Below are positions 1 through 7,232 of a DNA stretch of 14,269 nucleotides, in pieces. A model generated the notes under the pieces. The model was not told the DNA's origin, did not search any database, and saw nothing but the letters and a program-made list of their open reading frames with translations. Position 1 is the first letter of the stretch, and every line of letters starts with the position of its first letter. Both the position numbers and the translations under genes were made by a program. Origin of the DNA: an uncultured Bordetella sp. (lineage in GTDB: Bacteria; Pseudomonadota; Gammaproteobacteria; Burkholderiales; Burkholderiaceae_B); NCBI GenBank assembly GCA_937881145.1, contig CALGFL010000176.1, positions 1 to 14,269 on the forward strand, given 5' to 3'.

Positions 1-999
1 ATCATCGGCGCACAGACCCTCATCAACCTGGGCATCCCCAACAAGGTCTATGCGCTGGAGAACGGCACCCAAGGCTGGTTCCTGGCGGACTATCAACTGG
101 AACACAAGTCCGATCGCCTCTACCCGCAAGACATCGACGCGGACGCGCTGCCCGCGCTGCGCGAACGGTCCGCGCGGCTGGCCAGGAAATTCTCGCTCGA
201 TACGGTCAGCGGCGAAGAGGTTTCTGCGTGGCTGCGCGAAGACCGCGGCAACGTCTTCGTCTGCGACGTGCGCACCGCGGAAGAGCACAGCCGCGACACG
301 CTACCCGCCCTGGTCCAGCACACGCCTGGCGGACAACTGATCCAGGCCACCGACCAGTACATCGGTGTGCGCAAGGCGCGCATCGTCCTGTACGACGCCG
401 ACGGCATCCGCGCGCCGGCGGTGGCAAGCTGGCTCAAGCAGCTGGGCTGGAAGGTCTACCTGCTGCCCAAACTGGGATCGCTGGCCGGCGCGCCGCAGCC
501 GCCCGTCCATCGCCCCGCGCTCGAATACACCCGAACCTTGCAGGCCGGCGCCCTGCCCGGCTTTCTCGCCGGCCGCCCGCAAGCCCTGGTCCTGGACGCC
601 CGCCCCAGTCAGGAGTTCCGCAAAGAACGCCTGGCTCAATCCGCCTGGGTCGTACGCCCCACCTTGCTCGAGCGGGCCGCCGGCCGTGCCGGGCAGGCGA
701 TCGTGCTGTTGGGTTCCGACAGGCGCAAGCTCGAACTGCTGGCGCAGGACCTGGAAGAAGCCGGGCACCATGACATCCACATGGCGGTCATGGACAGCGC
801 GGCGATCAAGGCCTGCGGCCTGCCGCTGGCCAGCGGCGCCGAGGCGCTGCCCGACTCGGCCTGCATCGACTTCCTGTTCTTCGTCCACGACCGGCACGAC
901 GGCAACAAAGCAGCCGCGCGCCAGTACCTGGAATGGGAGACCGGCCTGGTCCCCAGGCTCGACGAACAAGAACGCAATACCTTTTCCATCGGGCACTGA
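1..999 (+). CDS. Multi-domain rhodanese-like protein (5' end missing)
   Basis: The reading frame is open from the first base to a TGA at 997-999, so 332 C-terminal residues are visible. I see the tail of one rhodanese domain (residues about 1-40), a second domain (about 65-157, with VCDVRTAEEH near its start) and a degenerate third (about 185-265). Rhodanese domains pass sulfane sulfur from a donor to a thiophilic acceptor through a persulfide on a loop cysteine (CxxGxR). In the second domain that loop reads DADGIR, so Asp132 stands where the cysteine should be. The third domain has no cysteine at the matching place (VLLGSDRR). The loop of the first visible domain lies just outside the window, so that domain may still be active. 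The C-terminal 60 residues or so match no domain I know. There is no signal peptide in the visible part. The protein precedes an amino acid ABC operon after an 84-base gap. The family is clear; the substrate is unknown. Confidence 0.85.
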   Translation: MIGAQTLINLGIPNKVYALENGTQGWFLADYQLEHKSDRLYPQDIDADALPALRERSARLARKFSLDTVSGEEVSAWLREDRGNVFVCDVRTAEEHSRDTLPALVQHTPGGQLIQATDQYIGVRKARIVLYDADGIRAPAVASWLKQLGWKVYLLPKLGSLAGAPQPPVHRPALEYTRTLQAGALPGFLAGRPQALVLDARPSQEFRKERLAQSAWVVRPTLLERAAGRAGQAIVLLGSDRRKLELLAQDLEEAGHHDIHMAVMDSAAIKACGLPLASGAEALPDSACIDFLFFVHDRHDGNKAAARQYLEWETGLVPRLDEQERNTFSIGH

Positions 1000-1083
1000 A
1001 CCGCACCCGCCGCAAACCCGCCGACCGCGCAGGAGACATCGCGGATCGGCGATTCAACGTCCCACGCAGAGGAGTCACACCAA

Positions 1084-2031
1084 ATGCCGCGCATTCATCG
1101 CAAGTCCGCCCTTCCCATCGCCCTGGCCGCCCTCGCGGCCTCGGCCATCGTCTACAGCGCGCCCGGCGCAGCGGCACCCGGCGCGGCGGCATCCGGTTGG
1201 CGCGAGGCCCTGCTCGCCAGCGCCCCCGTCGCCAACCCCGGCGACATCCCGAAGGATTCCTCGCTCTGAAACGCGCATCAGAACGGCACGCTGGTCTACG
1301 GCGGCAGCAAAACCCAGAAGCTGTTTTCGATCGAGAACCCGATCACCGGACAGCTCGAAGGCTTCGACGCCACCATGGCTCTGCTGCTGGCCAAGTACGT
1401 CACCGGCAAGCCCTCGGTCGAGGTGAAGATCGTCACGTCGGCGACGCGCGAGGCGCTGCTGAACAACAGGACCGTGGAAGCGGTTTTCTATACCTACTCG
1501 ATCACGCCCGAGCGCCAGAGCAAGGTCGACTTTGCCGGCCCCTATCTGATCAGCGGGCAATCCATCGCGGTGCGCAGCGACAACGACACCATCCACAAGC
1601 TCGAAGACCTGGCCAACCGCAAAGTCTGCGTCACCAAGGGCGGCACGGCCTATCTGACCATGACCAAGCGCGTGCCCAGCGCCCAGCTCATCACGCTCGA
1701 TTCCAGCACCGAATGCGAAGCCACGCTGCGCCAGGGCCGTGTCGACGCCGAAGTCCAGGACCGTCCGGTGCTGCTCGGACAAGTCAAGGCGGGCGGCCTG
1801 AAGCTGGTGGGCGACACGCTCACGTACGAACCCTACGGCATCGGCCTGCCGCACAACTCGCCGGCGCAAGTCGCTTTCGTGGACAACTGGCTCAAGCTGC
1901 TGATCAAGGACGGCATCTGGCAAAAAGTCTTCGACAACACGCTGGGACAGGTGCCGGGCGCGGGCACGGGGCGTATTGCCGCGCCGCCGGATCCGGGCCA
2001 GAACCTGCTGCCCGACCTGAAGCTCAACTAA
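1084..2031 (+). pseudogene. Amino acid ABC transporter periplasmic binding protein, interrupted by in-frame TGA
   Basis: Frame 1 runs from ATG 1084 to TAA 2029-2031 and would encode 315 residues, but an in-frame TGA sits at 1267-1269 after 61 codons. Both sides belong to one gene: before the stop are a signal peptide (residues about 1-30, alanine-rich core) and the start of the mature protein, and after it comes the rest of a family-3 solute-binding protein (SBP_bac_3). Typical family segments are GQLEGFDATMA, VCVTKGGTAY, TECEATLRQGRVDAEVQDRP, and YGIGLP near the end. The two cysteines at VCVT and TECE are placed like the usual disulfide pair. The Shine-Dalgarno AGAGGAG at 1068-1074 supports the start. 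The downstream ATG at 1375 would lack the signal peptide and part of lobe 1. One base change could make the stop (CGA or TGG to TGA). The permease and ATPase genes downstream are intact. A sequencing error is possible but I see no frameshift. Confidence 0.85.
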
Positions 2032-2044
2032 GCGGTCGCGCGGC

Positions 2045-2689
2045 ATGAGTTTTCTCGCTTGGCCCTATTGGGGCATGTTCGCCTCGGGCCTGCTGCTCAC
2101 GCTGCAGGTCTCGGCACTGGCCTACGCCGGCGCGCTCGTCCTGGGTGTGATCGGCGTCATGTGCCGCGCTAGCCGCATCCTGCCGCTGCGCTGGATGGGC
2201 GCGGCTTATGTCGAGTCCATACGCAACGTGCCGTCCCTTGCCTTGGTTTTCATCGCGGTATTCGGCCTGCCGCAGATCGGCCTGACGATGCCGCTGATCA
2301 CCTCGGTGGTCGTCATGCTGGCGATCTACGAAGGCGCCTTCGCCTGCGAGGCCCTGCGCTCGGGTATCAACTGCGTCCCGGTCGGCTCGGCCGAAGCTGC
2401 GCGGGCGCTGGGCTTTGGCAACCGCGAAACGCTGTTCTACGTGGTTCTGCCCCAAGCCGCGCGCAGCGTCGTGCAGCCCCTGACCAACGTCTTCATCAAG
2501 ACCGTCATCAACAGCTCGCTGATCGCCATCGTCGGCCTGCCGGACCTGACGGGCATCGCCGAGCGGATCAACATCCGCGAGGCCGAGCCCATGCTGTTCT
2601 TCGGCGTCGGACTGGCCTACGTGGCGATCGCCTTGCTGGGCGGATTGCTGGGCGGCTATATCGATCGCAAGGCGAGGTTCTCGCGATGA
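2045..2689 (+). CDS. Polar amino acid ABC transporter permease (first)
   Basis: This 214-residue inner-membrane protein is a HisM/GlnP-type permease that would form half of the translocation channel for an amino acid. It has hydrophobic segments at about 10-40, 65-98, 130-165 and 185-205. The EAA loop that contacts the ATPase is visible as [11 protein letters not shown] (about 116-126) followed by LPQA at 135-138. The length is normal for the family. It begins 13 bases after the binding-protein stop codon, and its TGA overlaps the ATG of the next permease (ATGA, 2686-2689), which suggests translational coupling. The reading frame is intact although its likely binding-protein partner is broken. 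The substrate cannot be read from the sequence; the polar or sulfur-containing amino acid class is an inference from the family and the rhodanese neighbour. Confidence 0.93.
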   Translation: MSFLAWPYWGMFASGLLLTLQVSALAYAGALVLGVIGVMCRASRILPLRWMGAAYVESIRNVPSLALVFIAVFGLPQIGLTMPLITSVVVMLAIYEGAFACEALRSGINCVPVGSAEAARALGFGNRETLFYVVLPQAARSVVQPLTNVFIKTVINSSLIAIVGLPDLTGIAERINIREAEPMLFFGVGLAYVAIALLGGLLGGYIDRKARFSR

Positions 2690-3519
2690 CGAACGCACCC
2701 ATCGATCGCATGTTCGACCCTCCGGGTCCGCGCGGCCGCCGCACGATACGGCTGGCCTCGATGCTCGTGGTCGCGTTGCTGGCCGGCCTGGCCTGGCTGG
2801 TGCTGTACCGCTTCGGCCGCAGCGGCGGCCTGGATCGCCAGGCATGGGCGATTTTCGAATCGCCCAACGTGATCAAGCTGCTGGGCAAGGCTTTGTACGC
2901 CACCGTCAGGGCCGCCCTGCTGGCCGGCCTGATCGCGCTCGCGTGGGGCACCGCCCTGGCGCTGATGCGCCTGTCGCGCCATCGCTGGCTGCGCATGGCG
3001 GTGGCGGCCTATGTGGAAGTGACCCGTTCGCTGCCGACACTGCTGGTGCTGTACTTCACCATCCTGGTCCTGCCCTTCTACGGCTTGCGCCTGCCCATCT
3101 ACGGGCAACTGGTTCTGGCGCTGACGATCACCAACGCCTCGATGATCTCGGAAGTGCTGCGCGCCAGCCTGCTGAGCATTCCGGCGGGCCAGCTCGAAGC
3201 CTCGCTCTCGCTGGGCCTGACCCGGCCGCGCGCCTTCTGGTACATCATCCTGCCGCAGGGTTTTCGTGCGGCCATGCCGGCGCTGGTCGCCCAGCTCGTC
3301 TACCTGCTCAAGGGCACCACCCTGGGCTACGTGATCAGCTACGAAGAGCTGCTGTACAGCGCCAAACTCATCGGCGAATACACCAACTTCATCCTGCAGA
3401 GCATCCTGGTGGTGACCGCCATCTACCTGGTGCTCAATATCATTTTGTCGCGCGTCTCGATCTGGATCGAACAACGCCTCTGCGTGCGGGGCGCGGCCGC
3501 ATCGTCGAAAAGGAAATAA
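2686..3519 (+). CDS. Polar amino acid ABC transporter permease (second)
   Basis: This 277-residue protein is the second HisM/GlnP-type inner-membrane permease and probably pairs with the one encoded just upstream. A charged cytoplasmic N-terminus (about 1-22) leads into a first membrane segment at 24-41, with further segments at about 68-95, 114-132, 141-165, 195-212 and 237-257. The EAA loop reads [14 protein letters not shown] from 171, followed by ILPQ at 188-191. It is longer than the first permease because of an N-terminal extension that includes the extra segment, a common asymmetry in this family. It starts inside the stop codon of the first permease (ATGA) and its own TAA shares one base with the ATG of the ATPase (TAATG at 3517-3521), so the three genes are very probably cotranscribed and coupled. 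No defect is visible. Confidence 0.93.
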   Translation: MTNAPIDRMFDPPGPRGRRTIRLASMLVVALLAGLAWLVLYRFGRSGGLDRQAWAIFESPNVIKLLGKALYATVRAALLAGLIALAWGTALALMRLSRHRWLRMAVAAYVEVTRSLPTLLVLYFTILVLPFYGLRLPIYGQLVLALTITNASMISEVLRASLLSIPAGQLEASLSLGLTRPRAFWYIILPQGFRAAMPALVAQLVYLLKGTTLGYVISYEELLYSAKLIGEYTNFILQSILVVTAIYLVLNIILSRVSIWIEQRLCVRGAAASSKRK

Positions 3520-4277
3520 TGGACACCGCTACGCAAACCACGCCGGGCCTGGTGCAAATGCGCAAGGTCAACAAGTATTTCGGCAGTCATCACGTCCTGC
3601 GCGATATCGATCTGGACATCGCGCGCGGCGAAGTGATCGTCGTGGTCGGTCCGTCCGGATCGGGCAAATCGACGCTGTGCCGCACGATGAACGGCCTGGA
3701 ACGCATCGACGACGGCGCCATCCGCGTCGATGGTCAGCCCATGCCGCAAGAAGGCAAGGCCCTGGCGAAACTGCGCTCCGAAGTCGGCATGGTGTTCCAG
3801 CAGTTCAATCTGTTTCCCAACAAGAGCGTGCTGGACAACGTGACCTTCGCGCCGATCAAGGTGCGCGGCCGGCCGACGCGGCAAGCGCGGGCCAAGGCCA
3901 TGGATCTGCTCGAACGCTTTGGCGTCGCCAACCAGGCGGACAAGTTTCCCGCGCAGTTATCGGGTGGGCAGCAGCAGCGCGTGGCCATTGCGCGCGCGCT
4001 GATCATGGAACCCAAGCTGATGCTGTTCGACGAGGCCACCAGCGCCCTCGACCCGGAGATGGTGCGCGGCGTGCTGGAAATCATGCAGCAGCTGGCGCGC
4101 GACGGCATGACCATGGTGGTCGTGACCCACGAGATGGGGTTCGCGAAAGCCTCGGCCGATCGTGTCGTATTCATGGATCACGGCCAGATCATCGAAACCG
4201 CCCCGCCGCAAGCGTTCTTCGGCAACCCGCAAAGCGAGCGGGCCCGCAAATTTCTGTCCGAAGTCTTGCGCGACTGA
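3519..4277 (+). CDS. Amino acid ABC transporter ATP-binding protein (GlnQ/HisP type)
   Basis: This 252-residue cytoplasmic ATPase would power the two permeases encoded upstream. All nucleotide-binding motifs are present: Walker [10 protein letters not shown] at 44-52, Q-loop glutamine at about 94, signature LSGGQQQR at 147-154, Walker B LMLFDE at 167-172, D-loop SALD, and the switch histidine in VVVTHEMGF (His204). The closing stretch resembles GlnQ/HisP proteins of polar amino acid importers (PAAT family). I chose ATG 3519 because the protein then has the normal length and AAGGAA lies just upstream; the frame is open much further upstream but that part overlaps the permease gene and resembles nothing. 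The gene looks functional, so the transporter could still work if another binding protein supplies substrate. Confidence 0.95.
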   Translation: MDTATQTTPGLVQMRKVNKYFGSHHVLRDIDLDIARGEVIVVVGPSGSGKSTLCRTMNGLERIDDGAIRVDGQPMPQEGKALAKLRSEVGMVFQQFNLFPNKSVLDNVTFAPIKVRGRPTRQARAKAMDLLERFGVANQADKFPAQLSGGQQQRVAIARALIMEPKLMLFDEATSALDPEMVRGVLEIMQQLARDGMTMVVVTHEMGFAKASADRVVFMDHGQIIETAPPQAFFGNPQSERARKFLSEVLRD

Positions 4278-4307
4278 TACCGCCTTCATTCCCTACAGGA
4301 GAACAGA

Positions 4308-4997
4308 ATGTCCGTAGTTCACTACCATGAGTCGACCGACCGCGCGTATGCCAGGAAGTTGCGCGAGGCCGCTCCGGACGAATTCAACGCCTATCGCAAT
4401 TTTTCCGACACCGCGGTGGGCCGCAAAGACGGCGCCATTGCACCCAAATACCGCGAATTGATTTGCGTCGCGGTCGGCCTGGTCACGCAATGCGTCTATT
4501 GCCTGCAAACGCACACGGCCAAGGCCCGTCAACTGGGCGTCACCGAGGCCGAACTGGCCGAGGCCGTCTACGTCACCGCCGCGCTGCGCGCCGGCGCCGC
4601 GGCCGCGCACGGCATGATGGCCATGAAGCTGTTCGAGCACGCCGGCCGCGAAAACGCCGGCGCGCCGACCTACCACGAGTCCACCGACCGCGCGTACGCC
4701 AAAAAGCTGCGCGAGGCGGCTCCGGCCGAATTCGCCGCCTACCGCAACTTCGCCGACACCGCCGCCGGCCGCGCGGACGGCGCCATTCCGACCAAGTGGC
4801 GCGAAGTGCTGGCCGTGGCCGTGGCCTTGACCACGCAGTGCGTCTACTGCCTGGAAACGCACACTGCCAAGGCGAAAAAACTGGGCGTGACCGAAGCCGA
4901 ACTGGCCGAAACCGTCTACATCACCGCCGCCCTGCGCGCAGGCGGCGGCGCGGCACACGGCATGATGGCCATGAAGCTCTACGAAAACGCCGCATAA
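4308..4997 (+). CDS. Tandem AhpD-like / carboxymuconolactone decarboxylase family protein
   Basis: This 229-residue protein is two copies of one carboxymuconolactone-decarboxylase (CMD) unit, starting at about residues 6 and 122. Each copy carries CVYC (Cys62/Cys65 and Cys178/Cys181), a histidine four residues later in THTAKA (His69, His185), and a glutamate 12 residues before the first cysteine (Glu50, Glu166). This spacing matches the redox centre of AhpD alkylhydroperoxidases, with tyrosine between the cysteines. AhpD-like proteins reduce peroxides or act as thiol-disulfide partners; CMD decarboxylases proper lack this CxxC pattern. Both centres are complete, so both may be active. The protein is cytoplasmic, with no signal peptide. 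AGGAGA at 4297-4302 is a strong ribosome site, and the 30-base gap from the ATPase suggests the same transcript. The physiological substrate is unknown. Confidence 0.9.
   Translation: MSVVHYHESTDRAYARKLREAAPDEFNAYRNFSDTAVGRKDGAIAPKYRELICVAVGLVTQCVYCLQTHTAKARQLGVTEAELAEAVYVTAALRAGAAAAHGMMAMKLFEHAGRENAGAPTYHESTDRAYAKKLREAAPAEFAAYRNFADTAAGRADGAIPTKWREVLAVAVALTTQCVYCLETHTAKAKKLGVTEAELAETVYITAALRAGGGAAHGMMAMKLYENAA
4323..4991 (+). repeat. Intragenic tandem duplication in the AhpD-like gene
   Basis: The coding sequence contains two in-frame copies with a period of 348 bases (116 codons): 4323-4643 and 4671-4991, joined by a nine-codon linker. A hand alignment gives about 84 identical residues out of 107. 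Many codons differ only at the third base, so the copies are not freshly duplicated. The strongest conservation is around the CVYC motif and the AELAE / TAALRAG segment. Confidence 0.9.
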
Positions 4998-5006
4998 GCG
5001 GCGTAG

Positions 5007-5025
5007 AGGCCTTGCGACAAGGCTT
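5007..5025. terminator. Possible stem-loop terminator between convergent genes
   Basis: GCCTTG (5009-5014) and CAAGGC (5018-5023) form a perfect 6-bp stem with a 3-base loop, extendable by one G-U and one A-U pair. It lies 11 bases after the AhpD-like stop codon. Only three T residues follow, so it is a weak intrinsic terminator at best. A second short palindrome, GCTTGCGCAAGC, lies at 5053-5064, next to the end of the convergent ligase gene. Confidence 0.35.
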
Positions 5026-5072
5026 TGCGTGGGTGGGACGGGCAATGCCGCCGCTTGCGCAAGCCCCTTGCG

Positions 5073-6266
5073 TCAATGCAGTATGGGTTCGGTGTGCGCC
5101 CGTATCCGGCGGTGTCCGCTGACCTTGTCGGTCAGGACCTCGGCCGCCGCGGCGCCCGTGCCGCGCCAGCGCCGCGTCATGCCTTCGACCACCGCGGGCA
5201 GATCGCGCAGGCGATGAAACTCCGAGCGCAGCCAGCGGGCGTCATTGCCGCCATGCTGCAGCTCGTCGCGCAGGGTCTGCAGCATGTCGGCGGTGCCCAG
5301 TTCCTCGGCCACGGGCATGAGCCGCTGCAGCAGCGCGCGCAGGTGATCGCCCAGGCGCACGCGCTCGCCGCCCGGCGTCACATAGGCGGCGTGCATGCCG
5401 AAGCGGCAGGCCTGGAAATGATTGCTGCGGTAGGCAATCCAGGCCGCTTCGGCCGGTTCGTCCTCGCGCGCGACCTGCTCCGCCAGAGCCTGCGCAAACG
5501 CCGCCAGCTGGCAGGCGCGCTCCACCGTCAGCGGCGTGTCGCAGACGCGGATTTCCACCGTGCCGAATTCGGGCTTTGGGCGGATGTCCCAGTACAGGTC
5601 CTTGATGCTCTCGGCCAGGCCGGTGGAGCGCAGCTGCGCGATGTGCGCCTCGAATCCATACCAGTCCCGCACGCTTTCGGGCATGTGGCCGGACAGAGGG
5701 AAGTTGTTGACCGCATTCAGACGGCAGCACGCGTATTGAGTGTCTACGCCTTCGAAATACGGCGAGGCGGCCGCCAGCGCGATGAAGTGCGGCACATAGG
5801 GCGACAGACCGCGTGTCAGCCGGATGGCCTCGTCGCCCGAGGTCGTGCCCAGATGGATGTGCTGGCCGAACACGGTGAACTGGCGCGCCAGGTAGCCGTA
5901 GGTATCGGCAATGTACTGAAAGCGCGGACTGTCGTGGATGCTGCAGTCCTGCCAGCGCATGAAAGGGTGGACGCCGCCGCCCGCGATGGCGATGCCCAGC
6001 GTGTCGGCCGCCTCGATCACCACGTCGCGCATCTCGCGCATTTCGGCCAGCAGGCCGACCGGGTGCTCGTGCACCGAGGAATTGAGCTCGATCATCGAGC
6101 GGGTGATTTCGGGCTTGATCCGATCGGCCATCGGATGGCCGGCCACTTGGGCCAGCAGGTCGTCCGACGCGGCGGTCAGATCGAAGGTGCTCGTGTCGAC
6201 GAGCTGCAGCTCGAGTTCGATCCCAAGGGTGTTGGGGGCCGACGAGGTGAAGGATAGCTGTTCCAT
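5073..6266 (-). CDS. ybdK: Glutamate-cysteine ligase-like carboxylate-amine ligase (YbdK family)
   Basis: This 397-residue protein belongs to the GCS2/YbdK family, ATP-dependent carboxylate-amine ligases related to plant-type gamma-glutamylcysteine synthetase. Family members show weak glutamate-cysteine ligase activity in vitro; the natural substrate is uncertain. Visible hallmarks are [10 protein letters not shown] (15-24) with its metal-binding glutamates, [16 protein letters not shown], the AGGGVHPF segment, FGQHIHLG, and the later [10 protein letters not shown]. The length is slightly above the usual 370 or so, the excess being a C-terminal tail. The start at ATG 6266 is supported by AAAGGAGA seven to eight bases upstream. 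It is transcribed leftwards, downstream of ntrX across a 252-base gap, and converges on the AhpD-like gene, so it probably has its own promoter. Its predicted link to thiol compounds parallels the rhodanese and CxxC genes nearby, but this is only context. Confidence 0.9.
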   Translation of the reverse strand: MEQLSFTSSAPNTLGIELELQLVDTSTFDLTAASDDLLAQVAGHPMADRIKPEITRSMIELNSSVHEHPVGLLAEMREMRDVVIEAADTLGIAIAGGGVHPFMRWQDCSIHDSPRFQYIADTYGYLARQFTVFGQHIHLGTTSGDEAIRLTRGLSPYVPHFIALAAASPYFEGVDTQYACCRLNAVNNFPLSGHMPESVRDWYGFEAHIAQLRSTGLAESIKDLYWDIRPKPEFGTVEIRVCDTPLTVERACQLAAFAQALAEQVAREDEPAEAAWIAYRSNHFQACRFGMHAAYVTPGGERVRLGDHLRALLQRLMPVAEELGTADMLQTLRDELQHGGNDARWLRSEFHRLRDLPAVVEGMTRRWRGTGAAAAEVLTDKVSGHRRIRAHTEPILH

Positions 6267-6518
6267 CTCGGTCTCCTTTGAAGCTTATGGGGAATGGCCT
6301 ACCGGGACTTGAGGCCTGGGGTATTCATGCTCCCAGGGTGCCCGGCGGATGAACTTGCACCCCGATAGTACGGGGTGAAATGATTACGAAAAAGCCCTGA
6401 ATCGTGACATTTTTACGCAGAATGCGAAACGCACGATTCTTCCCGGCAGGGAAATGCGAGTGAATACTAACTTCTGGATCTGGATGATCCGGTTCGTCAG
6501 GCCGGTATCCAAAAAATA
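6267..6518. other. Non-coding interval between ntrX and the YbdK-type gene, rich in inverted repeats
   Basis: I see no credible gene in these 252 bases, which look lower in GC than the flanking genes. They hold several inverted repeats: CCTGGG/CCCAGG (6315-6320 with 6332-6337), CACCCCG/CGGGGTG (6358-6364 with 6371-6377, 6-base loop), GAATCGTG/CACGATTC (6399-6406 with 6432-6439) and TTCCC/GGGAA (6440-6444 with 6449-6453). The interval must contain the 3' end of the ntrX transcript and probably the promoter of the ligase gene. I could not identify a convincing -35/-10 pair on the minus strand. Confidence 0.6.
6389..6439 (-). terminator. Candidate terminator of the rsmB-ntrX operon
   Basis: Read on the minus strand, about 80 bases after the ntrX stop, an 8-bp perfect arm pair (GAATCGTG ... 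CACGATTC, 25-base loop) encloses a small inner hairpin (the CGCA/TGCG pair around GAA). It is followed after AGGGC by five T residues. The position suits termination of the operon, but the stem is only half GC and the loop is long, so it could instead be an operator or have no function. Confidence 0.35.
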
Positions 6519-7205
6519 TTACGAATTGCGCTTGCGCGCCGATTCGATGCCGAGCTGCTTGAGCTTGCGGTAGAGATGGGTGCGTTCCAGGCCGGTGCGC
6601 TCGGACACGCGGGTCATGCTGTGATTTTCGCGAACCAGGTGGTATTCGAAATAGATGCGTTCGAAGGCATCGCGCGCTTCGCGCAGCGGTTGGTCGAGCG
6701 TGATATTGCCGAGCTGGCCGTTGCCCGCCTGCGGCTGCGCATCGACCGAGGGCAAGGCCGACGGGGGATCGAGTTCGTCTTCGAGCGGCACCGCCATGGA
6801 CGCCTGGGCCGGAGTCGAGGAGCCCGAATAGATCGGGGCGCGACCGCGCGACAAGCCGGCTTCGATAGTCTTGAGCAGGCGCTGCAGCGTGATGGGCTTT
6901 TCGAGAAAATCCATCGCGCCGATGCGCGTGGCCTCGACAGCGGTGTCGATGGTGGCATGGCCGCTCATCATGATGACGGGCATGTCGAGCATGCCTTGCG
7001 AGCCCCATTCCTTGAGCAGGCTCACGCCATCGGTGTCGGGCATCCAGATGTCGAGCAGGACCAGGTCGGGACGCATGCGCAGACGCGCGGCGCGAGCCTG
7101 CGCGGCGTTTTCCGCGAGCTCGACCGTGTGTCCTTCGTCGTAAAGAATCTCGGATAGAAGTTCGCGTATGCCAACTTCGTCGTCGACCACCAGAATCCTG
7201 GCCAT
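6519..7205 (-). CDS. ntrX: NtrX-type response regulator without AAA+ domain
   Basis: This 228-residue cytoplasmic regulator is the probable partner of the NtrY kinase encoded 27 bases upstream. The receiver domain (about 1-118) has the acidic pair Asp8-Asp9, the phosphoacceptor Asp52 in LLDIWMPD, Ser81 in MMSGHAT and Lys103 in FLEKP. After a linker rich in proline and serine (about 120-165) comes a Fis-type helix-turn-helix at about 170-225, with MTRVSERTGLERTHLYRKLKQLGI as DNA-binding core. Classical NtrX has some 450 residues with a sigma-54-activating AAA+ domain between these parts; here there is no room for it, and no GAFTGA motif is present. It therefore probably binds DNA as a phosphorylation-controlled dimer and works without sigma-54 activation, like short PrrA/ActR-type regulators. 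The ATG at 7205 follows a moderate AGGTGATAGG site. Targets cannot be inferred. Confidence 0.88.
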   Translation of the reverse strand: MARILVVDDEVGIRELLSEILYDEGHTVELAENAAQARAARLRMRPDLVLLDIWMPDTDGVSLLKEWGSQGMLDMPVIMMSGHATIDTAVEATRIGAMDFLEKPITLQRLLKTIEAGLSRGRAPIYSGSSTPAQASMAVPLEDELDPPSALPSVDAQPQAGNGQLGNITLDQPLREARDAFERIYFEYHLVRENHSMTRVSERTGLERTHLYRKLKQLGIESARKRNS

Positions 7206-7232
7206 AAACCTATCACCTATTGCGTGGCCGCA

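Noticed and set aside
1267..1269. TGA read as selenocysteine or by programmed read-through
   Set aside because: This protein family has no selenocysteine at this place and I see no convincing SECIS-like hairpin directly after the codon. A nonsense mutation is simpler.
1375..2031. Independent gene starting at ATG 1375
   Set aside because: It starts inside lobe 1 of the binding protein, lacks a signal peptide and ribosome site, and is in frame with the upstream part; it is the 3' part of the broken gene.
2844..3518. Upstream extension of the ATPase frame
   Set aside because: The extra 225 residues overlap the second permease in another frame and resemble no protein; the family start is at 3519.
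5025..6257. Plus-strand open frame of 410 codons across the YbdK-type gene
   Set aside because: The minus strand has all ligase motifs and a perfect ribosome site; the plus-strand product resembles nothing.
6501..6521. T-rich run directly after the ntrX stop taken as a terminator
   Set aside because: On the minus strand the T run comes before, not after, the only nearby inverted repeat, so the order is wrong for an intrinsic terminator.
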